Shown: positions 43,253 through 52,653, counted from the first letter of the stretch. The stretch: 64,000 nt of DNA from Micromonospora polyrhachis (GCF_014203835.1 NZ_JACHJW010000001.1:2926501-2990500); one strand, 5' to 3'. Numbers and translations: made by a program. The notes: generated from the sequence alone by a model not told the origin.

Positions 43253-44367
43253 GCTGGCTCCTCGACATGTAGTGGGGTGGTACGGCCCGTCGCCGTGCTG
43301 GCGAGTTCGACCAGCTCCGCATTGCTGGTACCGGCGGGAACGGGATGGTGGCAGCGGAACTCGTGATGGTCTTCGCCGTCGGCGTTCGCGTGCTGGACCG
43401 GTGGCAACTCTTGGGCGCACAGGTCGGTGACGTTCCAGCAGCGGGTCCGGAACGGGCATCCGCTGGGCGGATTGGTGGCGGACGGAACCGGGCCGACGAG
43501 CGGAATGGGGTCGATGGGGGAAAGCAGCCCCGGGGTGGCCGAGAAGAGCGCCCGGGTGTACGGATGCCGCGCCCCCTCGGGGAGCAGGGCGGCCGGTGCC
43601 TGCTCCACGATCCGGCCCAAGTACATCGTGACCACGCGGTCGCTGATCCGCTTGACGGTCTGGATGTCGTGGGAGACGAAGACCATGGCCAGCCCGAGTC
43701 GATCCTTGAGGTCCAGGAGCAGATTGAGGATCTGGGCCCGGACCGAGACGTCGAGCGCGCTGGTGGGTTCGTCGGCGATGACCAGCCCCGGCTCCAGGGC
43801 CAGGGCACGGGCGATGGAGACCCGCTGGCGCTGGCCGCCGGAGAGTTGGCTCGGCAGGACGTCGGCGACCGAGCGGGGCAACCCCACCAGGGCCATCAGC
43901 TCCGCCACCCGGTCTTCCCGCTGCCGGCGGGTGCCCCGGCCGTGTACGTCGAGTGGGTCGCGCAGGATCTCGCGGACCGGCATACGGCGGTTCAGTGAGG
44001 TGGCGGGGTCCTGGAAGATCATGCCGACGCCCGCGCCGATGTGCCGGCGTCGTTCGGCCGTGCTCATCGACCACACGTCCTTGCCGGCGAAGGCGACCGT
44101 GCCGCTGGTCGGCCGCTGGAGCCCGACCAGCACCTTGGCCAGGGTGGACTTGCCGCACCCGGACTCGCCGACGATGCCCACCGTCTCGCCGGGACGGATG
44201 GCCAGGTCCGCGCCGGTCAGGGCGTGTACGCGGGCCCGGTTGAACATGCCGCTGCCCCGGGTCCGGTGCAACACGTACACGTCGTGCAGTTCGACGATCG
44301 GCTCACGCGGCTCGGCGGTCGGTTCGGCCGGCTCGACTACCGGCGTGGGCAGGGATGTCGCGCTCAT
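43249..44367 (-). CDS. Opp/Dpp-type ABC transporter ATP-binding protein (OppF-like)
   Basis: The 372-residue ATPase has Walker A GESGCGKST (about 69), signature LSGGQRQRV and Walker B LVIADEPTSALD. The C-terminal oligopeptide-type extension carries GCPFRTRCWNVTDLCAQELPP, a Cys group that in the OppF family can bind an iron-sulfur cluster. It forms the second nucleotide-binding half with the OppD-like part of the upstream fusion protein. It overlaps both neighbours by four bases. In this operon the cargo is probably a sialic acid, as for other Opp-type sialate importers, rather than a peptide. Confidence 0.9.
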   Translation of the reverse strand: MSATSLPTPVVEPAEPTAEPREPIVELHDVYVLHRTRGSGMFNRARVHALTGADLAIRPGETVGIVGESGCGKSTLAKVLVGLQRPTSGTVAFAGKDVWSMSTAERRRHIGAGVGMIFQDPATSLNRRMPVREILRDPLDVHGRGTRRQREDRVAELMALVGLPRSVADVLPSQLSGGQRQRVSIARALALEPGLVIADEPTSALDVSVRAQILNLLLDLKDRLGLAMVFVSHDIQTVKRISDRVVTMYLGRIVEQAPAALLPEGARHPYTRALFSATPGLLSPIDPIPLVGPVPSATNPPSGCPFRTRCWNVTDLCAQELPPVQHANADGEDHHEFRCHHPVPAGTSNAELVELASTATGRTTPLHVEEPA

Positions 44368-46322
44368 CGGGCCAGCTCCTTGTCGTCGACGGTGACGGCC
44401 GGGTGGTGGCAGGCGAAGCCGTGTTCGACGGTGCCGGTCAGCCGGGGAACGGTGTCCCGGCATACCTCGGTCGCCATCGGACACCGGTCGGCGAACCGGC
44501 AGCCGGACGGGAAGTCGGCCGGTGCCGGCACCACGCCACGGATCTGGGTGAGCCGCTCGGCACCGGCCTCCAGGGAGAGGACGGATCCGAGCAGCCCTCG
44601 GGCGTAGTGGTGCGCCGGGGCCTCGATCACGTCGGCGGTCACCCCGGTCTCCACGATCTGCCCGCCGTACATCACGACGACCCGGTCGGAGACGTCGCTG
44701 ACCAGCGCGAGGTCGTGGCTGACCAGGATCAGGGCGAAGCCCAGCTCGTCGCGCAGCCGCAGCAGCAGCTCCATCACCTGCGCCTGGACCGTGACGTCGA
44801 GCGCGGTGGTCGGCTCGTCGGCGATGATCAGGCGAGGGTCCCGGGAGAGCGCCATGGCGATGACCACTCGTTGCCGCTGCCCGCCGGAGAGCTCGTGCGG
44901 GTACGCCGCCAGGGTGCGCCGGGGGTCGAGCCCCACCAGCCGCATCAGTTCCTCGGCGGACCGGGTGCCGCCGCGCCGGATCATCTGCGCCAGCTGGCTG
45001 CCGACGCGCAGTGCCGGGTTCAACGCCGAGAGCGCGTCCTGGTAGACCATCGCGATCTCCCGCCCCATCAGGGCGCGCCGGCGCTTCGTACCCATCGCCA
45101 GTAGGTCTTCGCCCTGGAAGCGGATCTCCCCGCGTACCCGCGCCCCCTGCGGCAGCAGGCCCATGACGGCCAGGGCGGTCAGTGACTTGCCCGAGCCGGA
45201 CTCGCCGACAAGACCGACCACCTCGCCGGGACGGACGTCGAAGCTGAGGCCGTCGACGATGTCGACCCCCTGGTGGCGTCCCTCGAAACCGATCGACAGC
45301 TCCTTGACCTCCAAGACGGGCTGGCCCTGCGGGAGGGGTCGTGCCCGCTCCCGGAGTCGCTGCGCCGCGAGGTCGAGACCGGGCAGCGGTACGACCTCGC
45401 CGGAGCCCGGCAGCGCCGGCTCGGCCGAGTCCCGGGCCGACGCGGTGGTGGCCCGCCGGGCCGCCGGGGCGGCCCAGGCGTCGGACATCCCCTCGGAGAG
45501 TACGTTCAGCGCGAGCACGGTCAGCAGGATCAGCAGGCCGGGGAAGAAGGTGGCCCACCAGCCACCGATCTGCACCATCTCCTTGCCGAACGCGATCACC
45601 GAGCCCCACGAGGAGTCGGCCTCCTGTGGCGCCAACCCGCCACCGATGAAGGAGAGGGAGGCCTCGAAGACGATCGCGTCGGCGACCATGACGGTGACGA
45701 AGACCATGATGGGAGCGGCGCAGTTGCGCAGCACATGCCGCCAGAGGATGTGCGGCCGTCGGGCTCCGATGATCCGCTCGGCGGCCACGTAGTCCTCGCG
45801 GTACTGCGAGAGCACGTTGGCGCGGACGATGCGCGCGATGGAGGGGGTGAAGACGAAGCCGATCGCGAGCACCAGGATCAACAGGCTGTTCTTCCCGAAC
45901 GAGATGATCAGCAGGGCGGAGAGCACGATGGCGGGGAAGGCCATGACGACGTCGAGGCAGCGCATCACCACCTCGTCGACCGCGGTCCGGCTGGTGCCCG
46001 CCAGCGCACCGAGAATCCCGCCGACGATCAGGGCGATGCCGGCCGCGCCGAACCCGACGATCAGGGAGCGCCGGGTGCCGGCCACCAGTCGGGAGAAGAC
46101 GTCCCGGCCGAGCTTGTCCAGGCCGAACCAGAAGTCGCCGTTCGGGCTGGTCAGCGCCGACCCCAGTCCGGCCTGCGCGGGGTCGTACCGGAGCAGGAGC
46201 GGGGCGAAGAGGCCCACCAGGACGATGAGCAGGACGAAGCCGAGCGCGATCCGGGCGGTGAGGCCGAGCCGTCGAAAGGCGACGCCGGGGCGCGAGAGCT
46301 GGGCGGTGAGCGTCCGGCGCAT
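44364..46322 (-). CDS. Fused ABC permease and ATPase (OppC-OppD type)
   Basis: The 652-residue protein joins two parts that are usually separate. Residues 1-290 are a binding-protein-dependent permease with six helices and the EAA-type loop (YVAAERIIGARRPHILWRHV). After a short linker, residues about 335-652 form an ATPase with Walker A GESGSGKSL, LSGGQRQRV, LIIADEPTTALD and a Cys-containing C-terminus (GCRFADRCPMATEVC). The start shares one base with the OppB stop (TGATG). No internal start or stop separates the parts, so the fusion is real in this sequence. It guarantees equal amounts of one permease and one ATPase. Confidence 0.9.
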   Translation of the reverse strand: MRRTLTAQLSRPGVAFRRLGLTARIALGFVLLIVLVGLFAPLLLRYDPAQAGLGSALTSPNGDFWFGLDKLGRDVFSRLVAGTRRSLIVGFGAAGIALIVGGILGALAGTSRTAVDEVVMRCLDVVMAFPAIVLSALLIISFGKNSLLILVLAIGFVFTPSIARIVRANVLSQYREDYVAAERIIGARRPHILWRHVLRNCAAPIMVFVTVMVADAIVFEASLSFIGGGLAPQEADSSWGSVIAFGKEMVQIGGWWATFFPGLLILLTVLALNVLSEGMSDAWAAPAARRATTASARDSAEPALPGSGEVVPLPGLDLAAQRLRERARPLPQGQPVLEVKELSIGFEGRHQGVDIVDGLSFDVRPGEVVGLVGESGSGKSLTALAVMGLLPQGARVRGEIRFQGEDLLAMGTKRRRALMGREIAMVYQDALSALNPALRVGSQLAQMIRRGGTRSAEELMRLVGLDPRRTLAAYPHELSGGQRQRVVIAMALSRDPRLIIADEPTTALDVTVQAQVMELLLRLRDELGFALILVSHDLALVSDVSDRVVVMYGGQIVETGVTADVIEAPAHHYARGLLGSVLSLEAGAERLTQIRGVVPAPADFPSGCRFADRCPMATEVCRDTVPRLTGTVEHGFACHHPAVTVDDKELAR

Positions 46323-47278
46323 CAGTGGCTCCCGCGCAGTCGAGGGTTGGCGAAGAGGTAGAGGATGTCGACGATCAGGTTCACCATGACGAACCCGAGG
46401 GCGATCGTCAGGACGGTCCCCTGCGCGAGGGCGGTGTCGTTCTGCTGCACCGCGCTCATGATTTGGGTGCCCATGCCGGGCAGCGAGAAGATGGCCTCGA
46501 TGACGACCGTGCCACCGATGAGGTAGCCGATGCGCAGGCCCAGCGCGGTGAGCGGGTTGACCAGGGCGTTGCGCAGCACGTTGCGTCCGATCACCACCCG
46601 GGGCGGCAGGCCGGCACCGATCGCGGTACGGACGTAGTCCTTGTCGAGCTCCTCGACCATGGACGTCCGTACGATCCGGGCGAGTGAACACCCCACCGGT
46701 ACGGCGAGCGCGAGTGCGGGCATGGCGAGGGACTGGATCCAGAGGGTGACCGAGTCGGCCGGGTTGACGTAGCCACCGGTCGGGAGGATCGGTCGACGGA
46801 CCGCGAACTCCTGGATCAGCAGGAGGGCCAGCCAGAAGGACGGCATGGCGATGCCGGCCATGGAGACGAATCGGATGACCTGGTCGGGCCAGCGGTCCCG
46901 GTACAGCGCGGCCGGAATGCCGAGGGCCAGCGCGATGACCAGCGCGCCGAGCACACCCAGCGCCGTCAGCTGGATGGTCAGGGGCAGCGCCGTGGCGATC
47001 TTCTCGGCGACCGGCACCGAGGGCGGGAAGGTCATGCCCAGGTCACCGCGGACCAGGTCGCCCAGGAAGTGCAGGTAGCGCAGTGGCAGCGGGTCGTTGA
47101 GGCCGTTGGCGGTCTTGAACGCCTCGACCTGCGCGGGGGTCGCCTGGTCTCCGAGTACGGAGAGCGCGGGGTCGATCGGGGAGAACTGCATGATCACGAA
47201 GACGAAGAGCGTGATACCCAGCACCAGGGGGATCAGGGTCAGGAGTCGTCGCGCGACCAGGTTCAGGACGGTCAGCAT
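46322..47278 (-). CDS. Opp/Dpp-type ABC transporter permease (OppB-like)
   Basis: The 318-residue permease has six membrane segments. It opens VARRLLTLIPLVLGITLFVFV and contains the OppB/DppB stretch SPIDPALSVLGDQATPAQVEA, the EAA loop DYVRTAIGAGLPPRVVIGRN and GGTVVIEAIFSLPGMGTQIM near the end. It pairs with the permease part of the next gene. A strong hairpin lies between its start and the binding-protein gene, which would lower its expression relative to the binding protein. Confidence 0.92.
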   Translation of the reverse strand: MLTVLNLVARRLLTLIPLVLGITLFVFVIMQFSPIDPALSVLGDQATPAQVEAFKTANGLNDPLPLRYLHFLGDLVRGDLGMTFPPSVPVAEKIATALPLTIQLTALGVLGALVIALALGIPAALYRDRWPDQVIRFVSMAGIAMPSFWLALLLIQEFAVRRPILPTGGYVNPADSVTLWIQSLAMPALALAVPVGCSLARIVRTSMVEELDKDYVRTAIGAGLPPRVVIGRNVLRNALVNPLTALGLRIGYLIGGTVVIEAIFSLPGMGTQIMSAVQQNDTALAQGTVLTIALGFVMVNLIVDILYLFANPRLRGSH

Positions 47279-47309
47279 CGTGTCTCTCTCTCGTCGGGAG
47301 GCACCGGGT

Positions 47310-47348
47310 GTCCCGCCCTACCCAGGGGTGACCGGGGCAGGGCGGGAC
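47310..47348 (-). terminator. Stem-loop between binding protein and permease genes (attenuator)
   Basis: Perfect ten-base arms (47310-47319 and 47339-47348) enclose a 19-base loop in the 107-base gap. Such intra-operon stems usually stabilise the upstream message and reduce readthrough, so that the binding protein is made in excess. Confidence 0.65.
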
Positions 47349-47385
47349 GTTGGGGGGAGCGGGGTCCGGGCCCCCGATCTCGGGC

Positions 47386-49011
47386 TCAGCTGCTGCGGCT
47401 GCTGCCCAGGAAGTACAGGCCGGTGGTCGCGGCACCGGAGAAACCGGTGACCTTGGCCGGGTCGTAGGCCGTGACGACCTTGGTGTGCAGGATCGGGTAG
47501 AGCGGAACCTGGTCGGCCACCAGGTCGAGGGCCTGCTTCCACAGGACCTTCCGGGCCGCCTCGTCGGAGGTCTGGGCCGCCTTGTCGAGCAGCTCGGCCA
47601 TGGCCTTGCGATCCGTGTCGGACCAGCGGTAACGCTGCCCCGGCCAGGTCTCGCCGTAGTAGAACCAGCGCATCAGCAGGTCGGTGTCGGTGCCGAAGAC
47701 GCTCGGGTCACCGGTGGCCATCAGCACCCGGAAGGTGTCCTTCGGGACGAGGTCGCCGTAGATGGCCGAGGAGGGCACCGTGTTGAGGGTGGCGTTGACG
47801 CCGATCTTCTTCCACTGCTCGATGACCAGCGGAGCGACGTCCTTGACGACCGAGTTGTCCGTGGTGTCGAGCTGGAAGGACAGGTTCGTGACCCCGGCCT
47901 CCTGGAGCAGGGCCTTGGCCTTCTCGATGTTGTGGTCGTAGACCGTCGCGGCCTTCTGGTAGTCCTTGTTGCCCTCGTCGAGGTAGCTGGTCGCCGCGCT
48001 GCCGTACCCGTTGAGGGCCGTCTTGATGACCGCGTCCTTGTCGATGGCGTAGTGCAGGGCCTGGCGTACCCGCTTGTCGCTGAACGGCTTGGCCTCGGTG
48101 TTGAACATGAGGAAGACCTGGTTGAAGGCCTGCTTCACGTCGACGGTGTACTTGCCCTTGAGCGAGTCGACGTTGAGGTACGGCACCGACTCGATGGCCT
48201 GGACCCGGCCACCCTGGAGGTCCGACACCCGAGCCGCCGCCTCCGAGGTGGTGTTCCACGTCATCGTGTCGACCTTGGCCGGGCGGGGGCCGTTGTAGTT
48301 CGGGTTCCGGCTCAGCTTGATGCCGGACTCCTTCGACGCGCTGTCCAGCTTGAAGGGGCCGGAGCCGATCGGTGCGGTGTCGAAGGCCTTCGCGGCGGCG
48401 GCGTCGCCGGTCTTCGCCTTAGGGACGATCTTGATGACCGAGATCCGCTCCTTGAACAGGGCGAACGCGTACTTCAGCTTGAACTCGGTCGTCGTCGTGT
48501 CCGTGGCGGTGACCGAGTCGATGAACGGGATGAAGCCCTGCATCAGTGGCGGCGCGGCGGAGTCTGCCGGCTTCAGCACCCGGGTGAAGGACCAGGCGAC
48601 GTCCTCGGCTGTGACCGGGGTGCCGTCGGAGAACTTGGCACCGTCACGCAGGGTCACCGTGTACGTGAGCCCGTCCGAGCTGGCGACCGGGTCGGCCTTG
48701 GCCAGCGCGAGGTACGACTCGCGGGTGATCGGGTCCAGGTCGACGAGACCCTCGGAGATGTGCTGGTTGACCGCGGTCGCCACCGCCGACGAGGCGTTCG
48801 CCGGGTCGAAGCCGCTGGAGAGGGTGAAGGCCAGCGTCGCCTCGATCGACGTCTTCCCGTCGCCGCCGCCGACGGCGTTGGTCGAGGCCGGGCCGCCACT
48901 GCACGCCGCCAGCCCCAGCGCCAGGGCCGACGCGGTAGCCATCATGGTCAGCGAACGGACCCGGCGCGGCGCGCCGATGCGTCTCCCTGACCGCTTGTGG
49001 GTGGTGCTCAC
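47386..49011 (-). CDS. ABC transporter substrate-binding lipoprotein (family 5)
   Basis: The 541-residue protein has a signal with lipobox LGLAACSGG (Cys about 37) and the family-5 solute-binding layout. The first lobe contains GLVDLDPITRESYLALAKAD and YTVTLRDGAKFSDGTPVTAEDVAWSFTR (in parts), then GSGPFKLD and KRVRQALHYAIDKDAV. It captures the substrate outside the membrane for the Opp-type permease genes downstream. Family 5 proteins bind peptides, but also nickel, sugars and sialic acids; the neighbouring nan-type genes favour sialic acid. It is the first gene of the operon and is divergent from a GntR regulator. Confidence 0.92.
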   Translation of the reverse strand: MSTTHKRSGRRIGAPRRVRSLTMMATASALALGLAACSGGPASTNAVGGGDGKTSIEATLAFTLSSGFDPANASSAVATAVNQHISEGLVDLDPITRESYLALAKADPVASSDGLTYTVTLRDGAKFSDGTPVTAEDVAWSFTRVLKPADSAAPPLMQGFIPFIDSVTATDTTTTEFKLKYAFALFKERISVIKIVPKAKTGDAAAAKAFDTAPIGSGPFKLDSASKESGIKLSRNPNYNGPRPAKVDTMTWNTTSEAAARVSDLQGGRVQAIESVPYLNVDSLKGKYTVDVKQAFNQVFLMFNTEAKPFSDKRVRQALHYAIDKDAVIKTALNGYGSAATSYLDEGNKDYQKAATVYDHNIEKAKALLQEAGVTNLSFQLDTTDNSVVKDVAPLVIEQWKKIGVNATLNTVPSSAIYGDLVPKDTFRVLMATGDPSVFGTDTDLLMRWFYYGETWPGQRYRWSDTDRKAMAELLDKAAQTSDEAARKVLWKQALDLVADQVPLYPILHTKVVTAYDPAKVTGFSGAATTGLYFLGSSRSS

Positions 49012-49090
49012 GTAACTGCCTCCATAGGCTCTTCATGCGCTCCGCGTGACCGCTCAGCGCTGCGGGGGTTTCGAGTGTATGGGGTACGAC

Positions 49091-49112
49091 GTCTGATGTC
49101 TGATGTCAGTAG
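49091..49112. promoter_or_regulatory. Repeated TGATGTC element, candidate GntR operator
   Basis: The intergenic region between the binding-protein gene (start 49011) and the GntR gene (start 49153) contains GTCTGATGTCTGATGTCAGT, with the heptamer TGATGTC twice in direct order and the reading CTGA...TCAG partly symmetrical. The position between divergent genes is typical for a FadR-type operator that controls both. Confidence 0.45.
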
Positions 49113-49152
49113 GCTGAGCGTTGCAGATCTGTGAACGAAGGGCAAGGGCCAG

Positions 49153-49884
49153 ATGACGACGATTGACGCGAGTCCGCTACGCGGGCAGGCGCGCCCGGGT
49201 CCCCGCCGGCAGGAGGTCGTGGCACGGATCAAGGAGTACGTCCTGCGCAATCGCCTCAAACCGGGTGACCTGCTGCCCACCGAGGTGGAACTCTGCGAAG
49301 CCGTCGGAGCCAGTCGCTCCAGCGTCCGGGAAGCGGTGAAGATCCTCTCTGCCCTCGACATCGTCGAGGTACGCCACGGGCACGGCACGTTCGTCGGCCG
49401 GATGTCCCTCAACGCGCTCGTGGAAAGCCTGGCCTTCCGTGGGCTACTGAGCGGTGAGGAGGACCACCACGTGTTGGGGCAGGTCGTGGACGTCCGGCAG
49501 ACACTCGAACAGGGGCTGGCCGCCGAGATCATCGAGGTCCTCGACGCCGACCACCGATCGGACCTCGCCGCACTCGCCGACCAGATGGCCGAGTTGGCGG
49601 CTCGGGGTGAGGACTTCCTCGCAGTCGACCGGGCATTCCACCTGAAACTAATGGAGCCGTTGGGCAACGACCTGATCCTCCAGCTGACCGAGGCGTTCTG
49701 GCAGGTGCAGGCGATCGTCGCCCCCACGCTGCGCACGGACCCCGAGGACCGGGCCATCACCGTCCAGCGACACCGGGCAATCGTGGACGCCGTCACCGGC
49801 GGGGACCCGGCAGTCCTGCGGGCCGCCCTGGCCGAGCACTACGCGCCCGTACGGGCGAGCCTCGCCCGCGCCGTCCGGGGGTGA
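49153..49884 (+). CDS. GntR/FadR-family transcriptional regulator
   Basis: The 243-residue regulator has an N-terminal winged helix (about 19-88) with LKPGDLLPTEVELCEAVGAS, SRSSVREAVKILSALDIVEV and HGHGTFVG. A helical FCD ligand domain follows (about 100-240) with likely metal-binding His/Asp residues (VDVRQTLEQGLA, DRAFHLKLMEPLGN, QRHRAIVDAV). It is divergent from the binding-protein gene. In known sialic acid operons NanR belongs to the same family, so this is probably the local repressor, relieved by a pathway sugar; that function is inference from position. Confidence 0.9.
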   Translation: MTTIDASPLRGQARPGPRRQEVVARIKEYVLRNRLKPGDLLPTEVELCEAVGASRSSVREAVKILSALDIVEVRHGHGTFVGRMSLNALVESLAFRGLLSGEEDHHVLGQVVDVRQTLEQGLAAEIIEVLDADHRSDLAALADQMAELAARGEDFLAVDRAFHLKLMEPLGNDLILQLTEAFWQVQAIVAPTLRTDPEDRAITVQRHRAIVDAVTGGDPAVLRAALAEHYAPVRASLARAVRG

Positions 49885-50054
49885 TGACAACCATCACATC
49901 GACAGCACCACGCCCGGACATCGGTGACGGTCCCACAGACATCGGTCACGACACCGGCCACTCGGCACCTGCCGACGATCATGTAGCTCAGCGGGATCGG
50001 AGCTGGCCGCAGCGACGTTGACCGGTCAGTTTCGAAGTCGGGCCGAGTCGGCCA

Positions 50055-52547
50055 TCACCGGCGTCCCGGCTCGATCAGACTCGACAGCGGCAGGTCGATG
50101 TGCTTGGCCCGTTCCCGCCAGGTGCCCTCGTCGGCGAAGAGCACCCGGTTGACGGTGGTCCGCTCGAAGGAGCGCCGGGGCAGCAGCATCGACACGCCGT
50201 TCGCCAGCAGCTCAGGAAGCCGGGACCGCACCGAGGTGAAGCCGGCCAGCCCGGCTGCGCTCGCGGCCACGTCGATGGCCCGGTTCGTGCCGACGTGCAG
50301 TTGCACCAGACGCTGTCCCGGCACCACGGGTGGCCGGCGCTGATGGAGCGTTAGGTAGTCGCCGTCCAACGCGGCCGGCGACTCCGGAATCACCGCCCAG
50401 GCCCGGGCACCCCGGGCGGTACGCGGCCAACGCACCACCTCGTTCGGCAGGCCGTCCGTGCCGTGCCGCGCCCCGGTGCAGCGCAGCGTCAGCGGTGTGC
50501 CCGGCAGTTCGGCGTACTGCTGCGGATGGCCCGCCTCGTCGACCAGGTAGCCCGCTTGTAGACGCGCCTGGTCGAGCCAGCCGGCCGGCAGTAGAAAAGT
50601 CTCGGACGAGGTGACCAGATGCCGCAGGTCGGCCGGAATATCGACATCGGCCTGGCTGAGGTCCACCGCGCCGCCGGCCTCGACCCGTAGGCAGATCAGG
50701 TGGCGCAGTGGATGGCTGCGGGCCAGCCGCTCACCGTCCAGGATCCCGAGAAGGAACAGGTCAGCAGCCGGTGCACCCTCCGCCGCGACCCGCTGCGGGG
50801 ACCACTCGCTGATAATCCACAGCCGGATTGGTTCGGCGTTCACGCCCGGACGCTCGGGCAGCCAGCGCACACCGTGCGGCCGGGTGTTCCGGGCCGGGCT
50901 GACCAGTGCCGGACGGGGACTCGCCGGGGGCAGCACTGTGGTGTCCGGTGGGGGTAGCGACGTGGTCGGTACGGCTGGTGGTGTCGGTACCGGCAGCAAC
51001 GTGGGGGCGTCTGGACGCCTCGGGATCAGCCAGCCGTCGTCGTTGCGCCAACGAGGTTTCTCATCGCCCGGCGCGATCCTTGCCCATCGTGCCGGGCGAT
51101 GGTGCTCGTCGACCGCGCGCGCCAGGCCGTCCTGGGGCATCACCGTGCTACCGGGGGTCAGTGTCCAGATCTCGACGTTCAGCTCGTCGGCGAGCACGGT
51201 CAGGTGTTCCCGAAGTCCAGCAGCCCGTTCGGGGGCGACCTGGGTCAGCAACATCAGGTCCTCGCCCTGCCAGCCGGCCCGGTCGAGGTGGCCCCGGAAC
51301 TCTGTCGGGCCGACGGCGAGGTAGCTGTCGTCGGTGTAACGCAGGGCCAGCCGCCCGTCCTCCAGGACGGTGAGGTCCAGCAGGAACATTCCCGGCTCGC
51401 TGGAGAGTTGCGCGTACCGGTCACGCAGCGCGTTCTCGCGGGTCCGGTCGACACTGATCAGCCTTACCTCCCCGGCGGTCTCGGTCACCGGGCCGCCCTG
51501 GGGCACCAGCCGCCCGTCCCGGTCGCTGACGAAGCGCGCCGACTCGGTCATGCCCGGCGGGCGGTACTCCCGCCACTGGTCGCCCCGACCATCCCGGTCC
51601 CGGACGCCGAGATCGAGACAACCCTTCAGCAGTACGGCCATGCCGCCCGGCGCGGGGGTCCAGATGCTGGCCCCGGTCGCCAGGGCCAATTCCTGCAACT
51701 GTTCGTCGAGCTTGGGCTGTTCGGCGGGATCATCCGGCCAACGAAGCCACAGCCGCAGATCACCACCGTAGAGGTCGATCGAGGAGAGTGCCGCCGCCAC
51801 ATCACGCCCGCCGCGGACGGTCTGGGATGGCCCGGTCGTGTCAGCGTCGTACACGGAAAGCAGGAAGCCACCGGACCTGCTGGCCAGGGCCGCGGTCACC
51901 AGCTCGGGATGACCCACGCCGAGCCGGGCGGCGGCGGCCCGTCGGACGACGAAGTCCTCCCGGTTGGCGAACTCCAGCCCATCAGGCAGCGGGAGGGTCA
52001 CCACTCCGGTGCGGTTCAGGACCAGCCCGCCGACCAGGTCGAACCACCCGGGCAGCGAGGTACGCAGCGCGCTTGGCTGGATCAGCATCCAGTCCACGAC
52101 GTTGCCGCTGGCTCGGTCGACCGGCATGACCTCCACGGCTTCGTCGCGCGCCGCACCGGCCGGGCCTCGCAAGGTGGCGCCTAACGGTGTCACCAGAATG
52201 TCGCAGCCCAGCTGGTCCGCGACGAGACCAAGCAGTGGCGCGTTGCGGGCACCGTCGTCGACGAGGATGCGCAGATCGCGGCCGATGGCACCGGAGGCCT
52301 GTGCGAGTTCCACCAGTTCATCCACGCCGAGTGCGACACCGGCTTGGGCCGGGCTGGCCAGGCCACCGTCTGCGGCGCGAACAAGCCGAAGGTCACACAG
52401 CCCTTCGACGGGCAGTGGAGCATCCCGCGCGAACTCCTGATGCGCGGACCCCTGATGCGCGGACCCCTGATGCGCGGACCCCTGATCGCCGGCTGGCTCG
52501 TTCGAGGCGACCCCGGACGCACGGCTGGCTCGCAACGTTCCTCGCAT
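50055..52547 (-). CDS. Large soluble protein with a triplicated module, function unknown
   Basis: The 830-residue product has no signal or membrane helix. Three stretches share one pattern of the form DLRxL...L..L...LG..IW.P.PG: about residues 91-127 (DLRILVDDG, CDILVTPLG), 270-315 (DLRLWLRWPDD, ASIWTPAPGG) and 428-470 (DLMLLTQVAPE, VEIWTLTPGS), so a module is triplicated. A Pro-rich linker (530-570) leads to a fourth region (RPHGVRWLPERPGVNAEPI; ADLFLLGILDG). Residues 20-37 are a repeat of QGSAH encoded by three 15-base copies. It lies 106 bases after the LysM-like gene and is probably co-transcribed. I do not recognise a family. The start codon is uncertain because no strong ribosome site is seen. 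Confidence 0.72.
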   Translation of the reverse strand: MRGTLRASRASGVASNEPAGDQGSAHQGSAHQGSAHQEFARDAPLPVEGLCDLRLVRAADGGLASPAQAGVALGVDELVELAQASGAIGRDLRILVDDGARNAPLLGLVADQLGCDILVTPLGATLRGPAGAARDEAVEVMPVDRASGNVVDWMLIQPSALRTSLPGWFDLVGGLVLNRTGVVTLPLPDGLEFANREDFVVRRAAAARLGVGHPELVTAALASRSGGFLLSVYDADTTGPSQTVRGGRDVAAALSSIDLYGGDLRLWLRWPDDPAEQPKLDEQLQELALATGASIWTPAPGGMAVLLKGCLDLGVRDRDGRGDQWREYRPPGMTESARFVSDRDGRLVPQGGPVTETAGEVRLISVDRTRENALRDRYAQLSSEPGMFLLDLTVLEDGRLALRYTDDSYLAVGPTEFRGHLDRAGWQGEDLMLLTQVAPERAAGLREHLTVLADELNVEIWTLTPGSTVMPQDGLARAVDEHHRPARWARIAPGDEKPRWRNDDGWLIPRRPDAPTLLPVPTPPAVPTTSLPPPDTTVLPPASPRPALVSPARNTRPHGVRWLPERPGVNAEPIRLWIISEWSPQRVAAEGAPAADLFLLGILDGERLARSHPLRHLICLRVEAGGAVDLSQADVDIPADLRHLVTSSETFLLPAGWLDQARLQAGYLVDEAGHPQQYAELPGTPLTLRCTGARHGTDGLPNEVVRWPRTARGARAWAVIPESPAALDGDYLTLHQRRPPVVPGQRLVQLHVGTNRAIDVAASAAGLAGFTSVRSRLPELLANGVSMLLPRRSFERTTVNRVLFADEGTWRERAKHIDLPLSSLIEPGRR
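52437..52481. repeat. Three exact 15-base tandem copies in a coding region
   Basis: CTGATGCGCGGACCC is repeated at 52437, 52452 and 52467 without change. On the coding (minus) strand this gives the QGSAH repeat near the N-terminus of the 830-residue protein. Copy-number change would keep the reading frame. Confidence 0.88.
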
Positions 52548-52653
52548 TCCATCCGTCGGCTCCGGCCACCCACGGCCGATGGAACAATTCTGCGCGTACC
52601 TCTCGGCCCCGGCTACCTCTGTCGACGAATCCGCCCCAGGGGTGCGACCGGTG

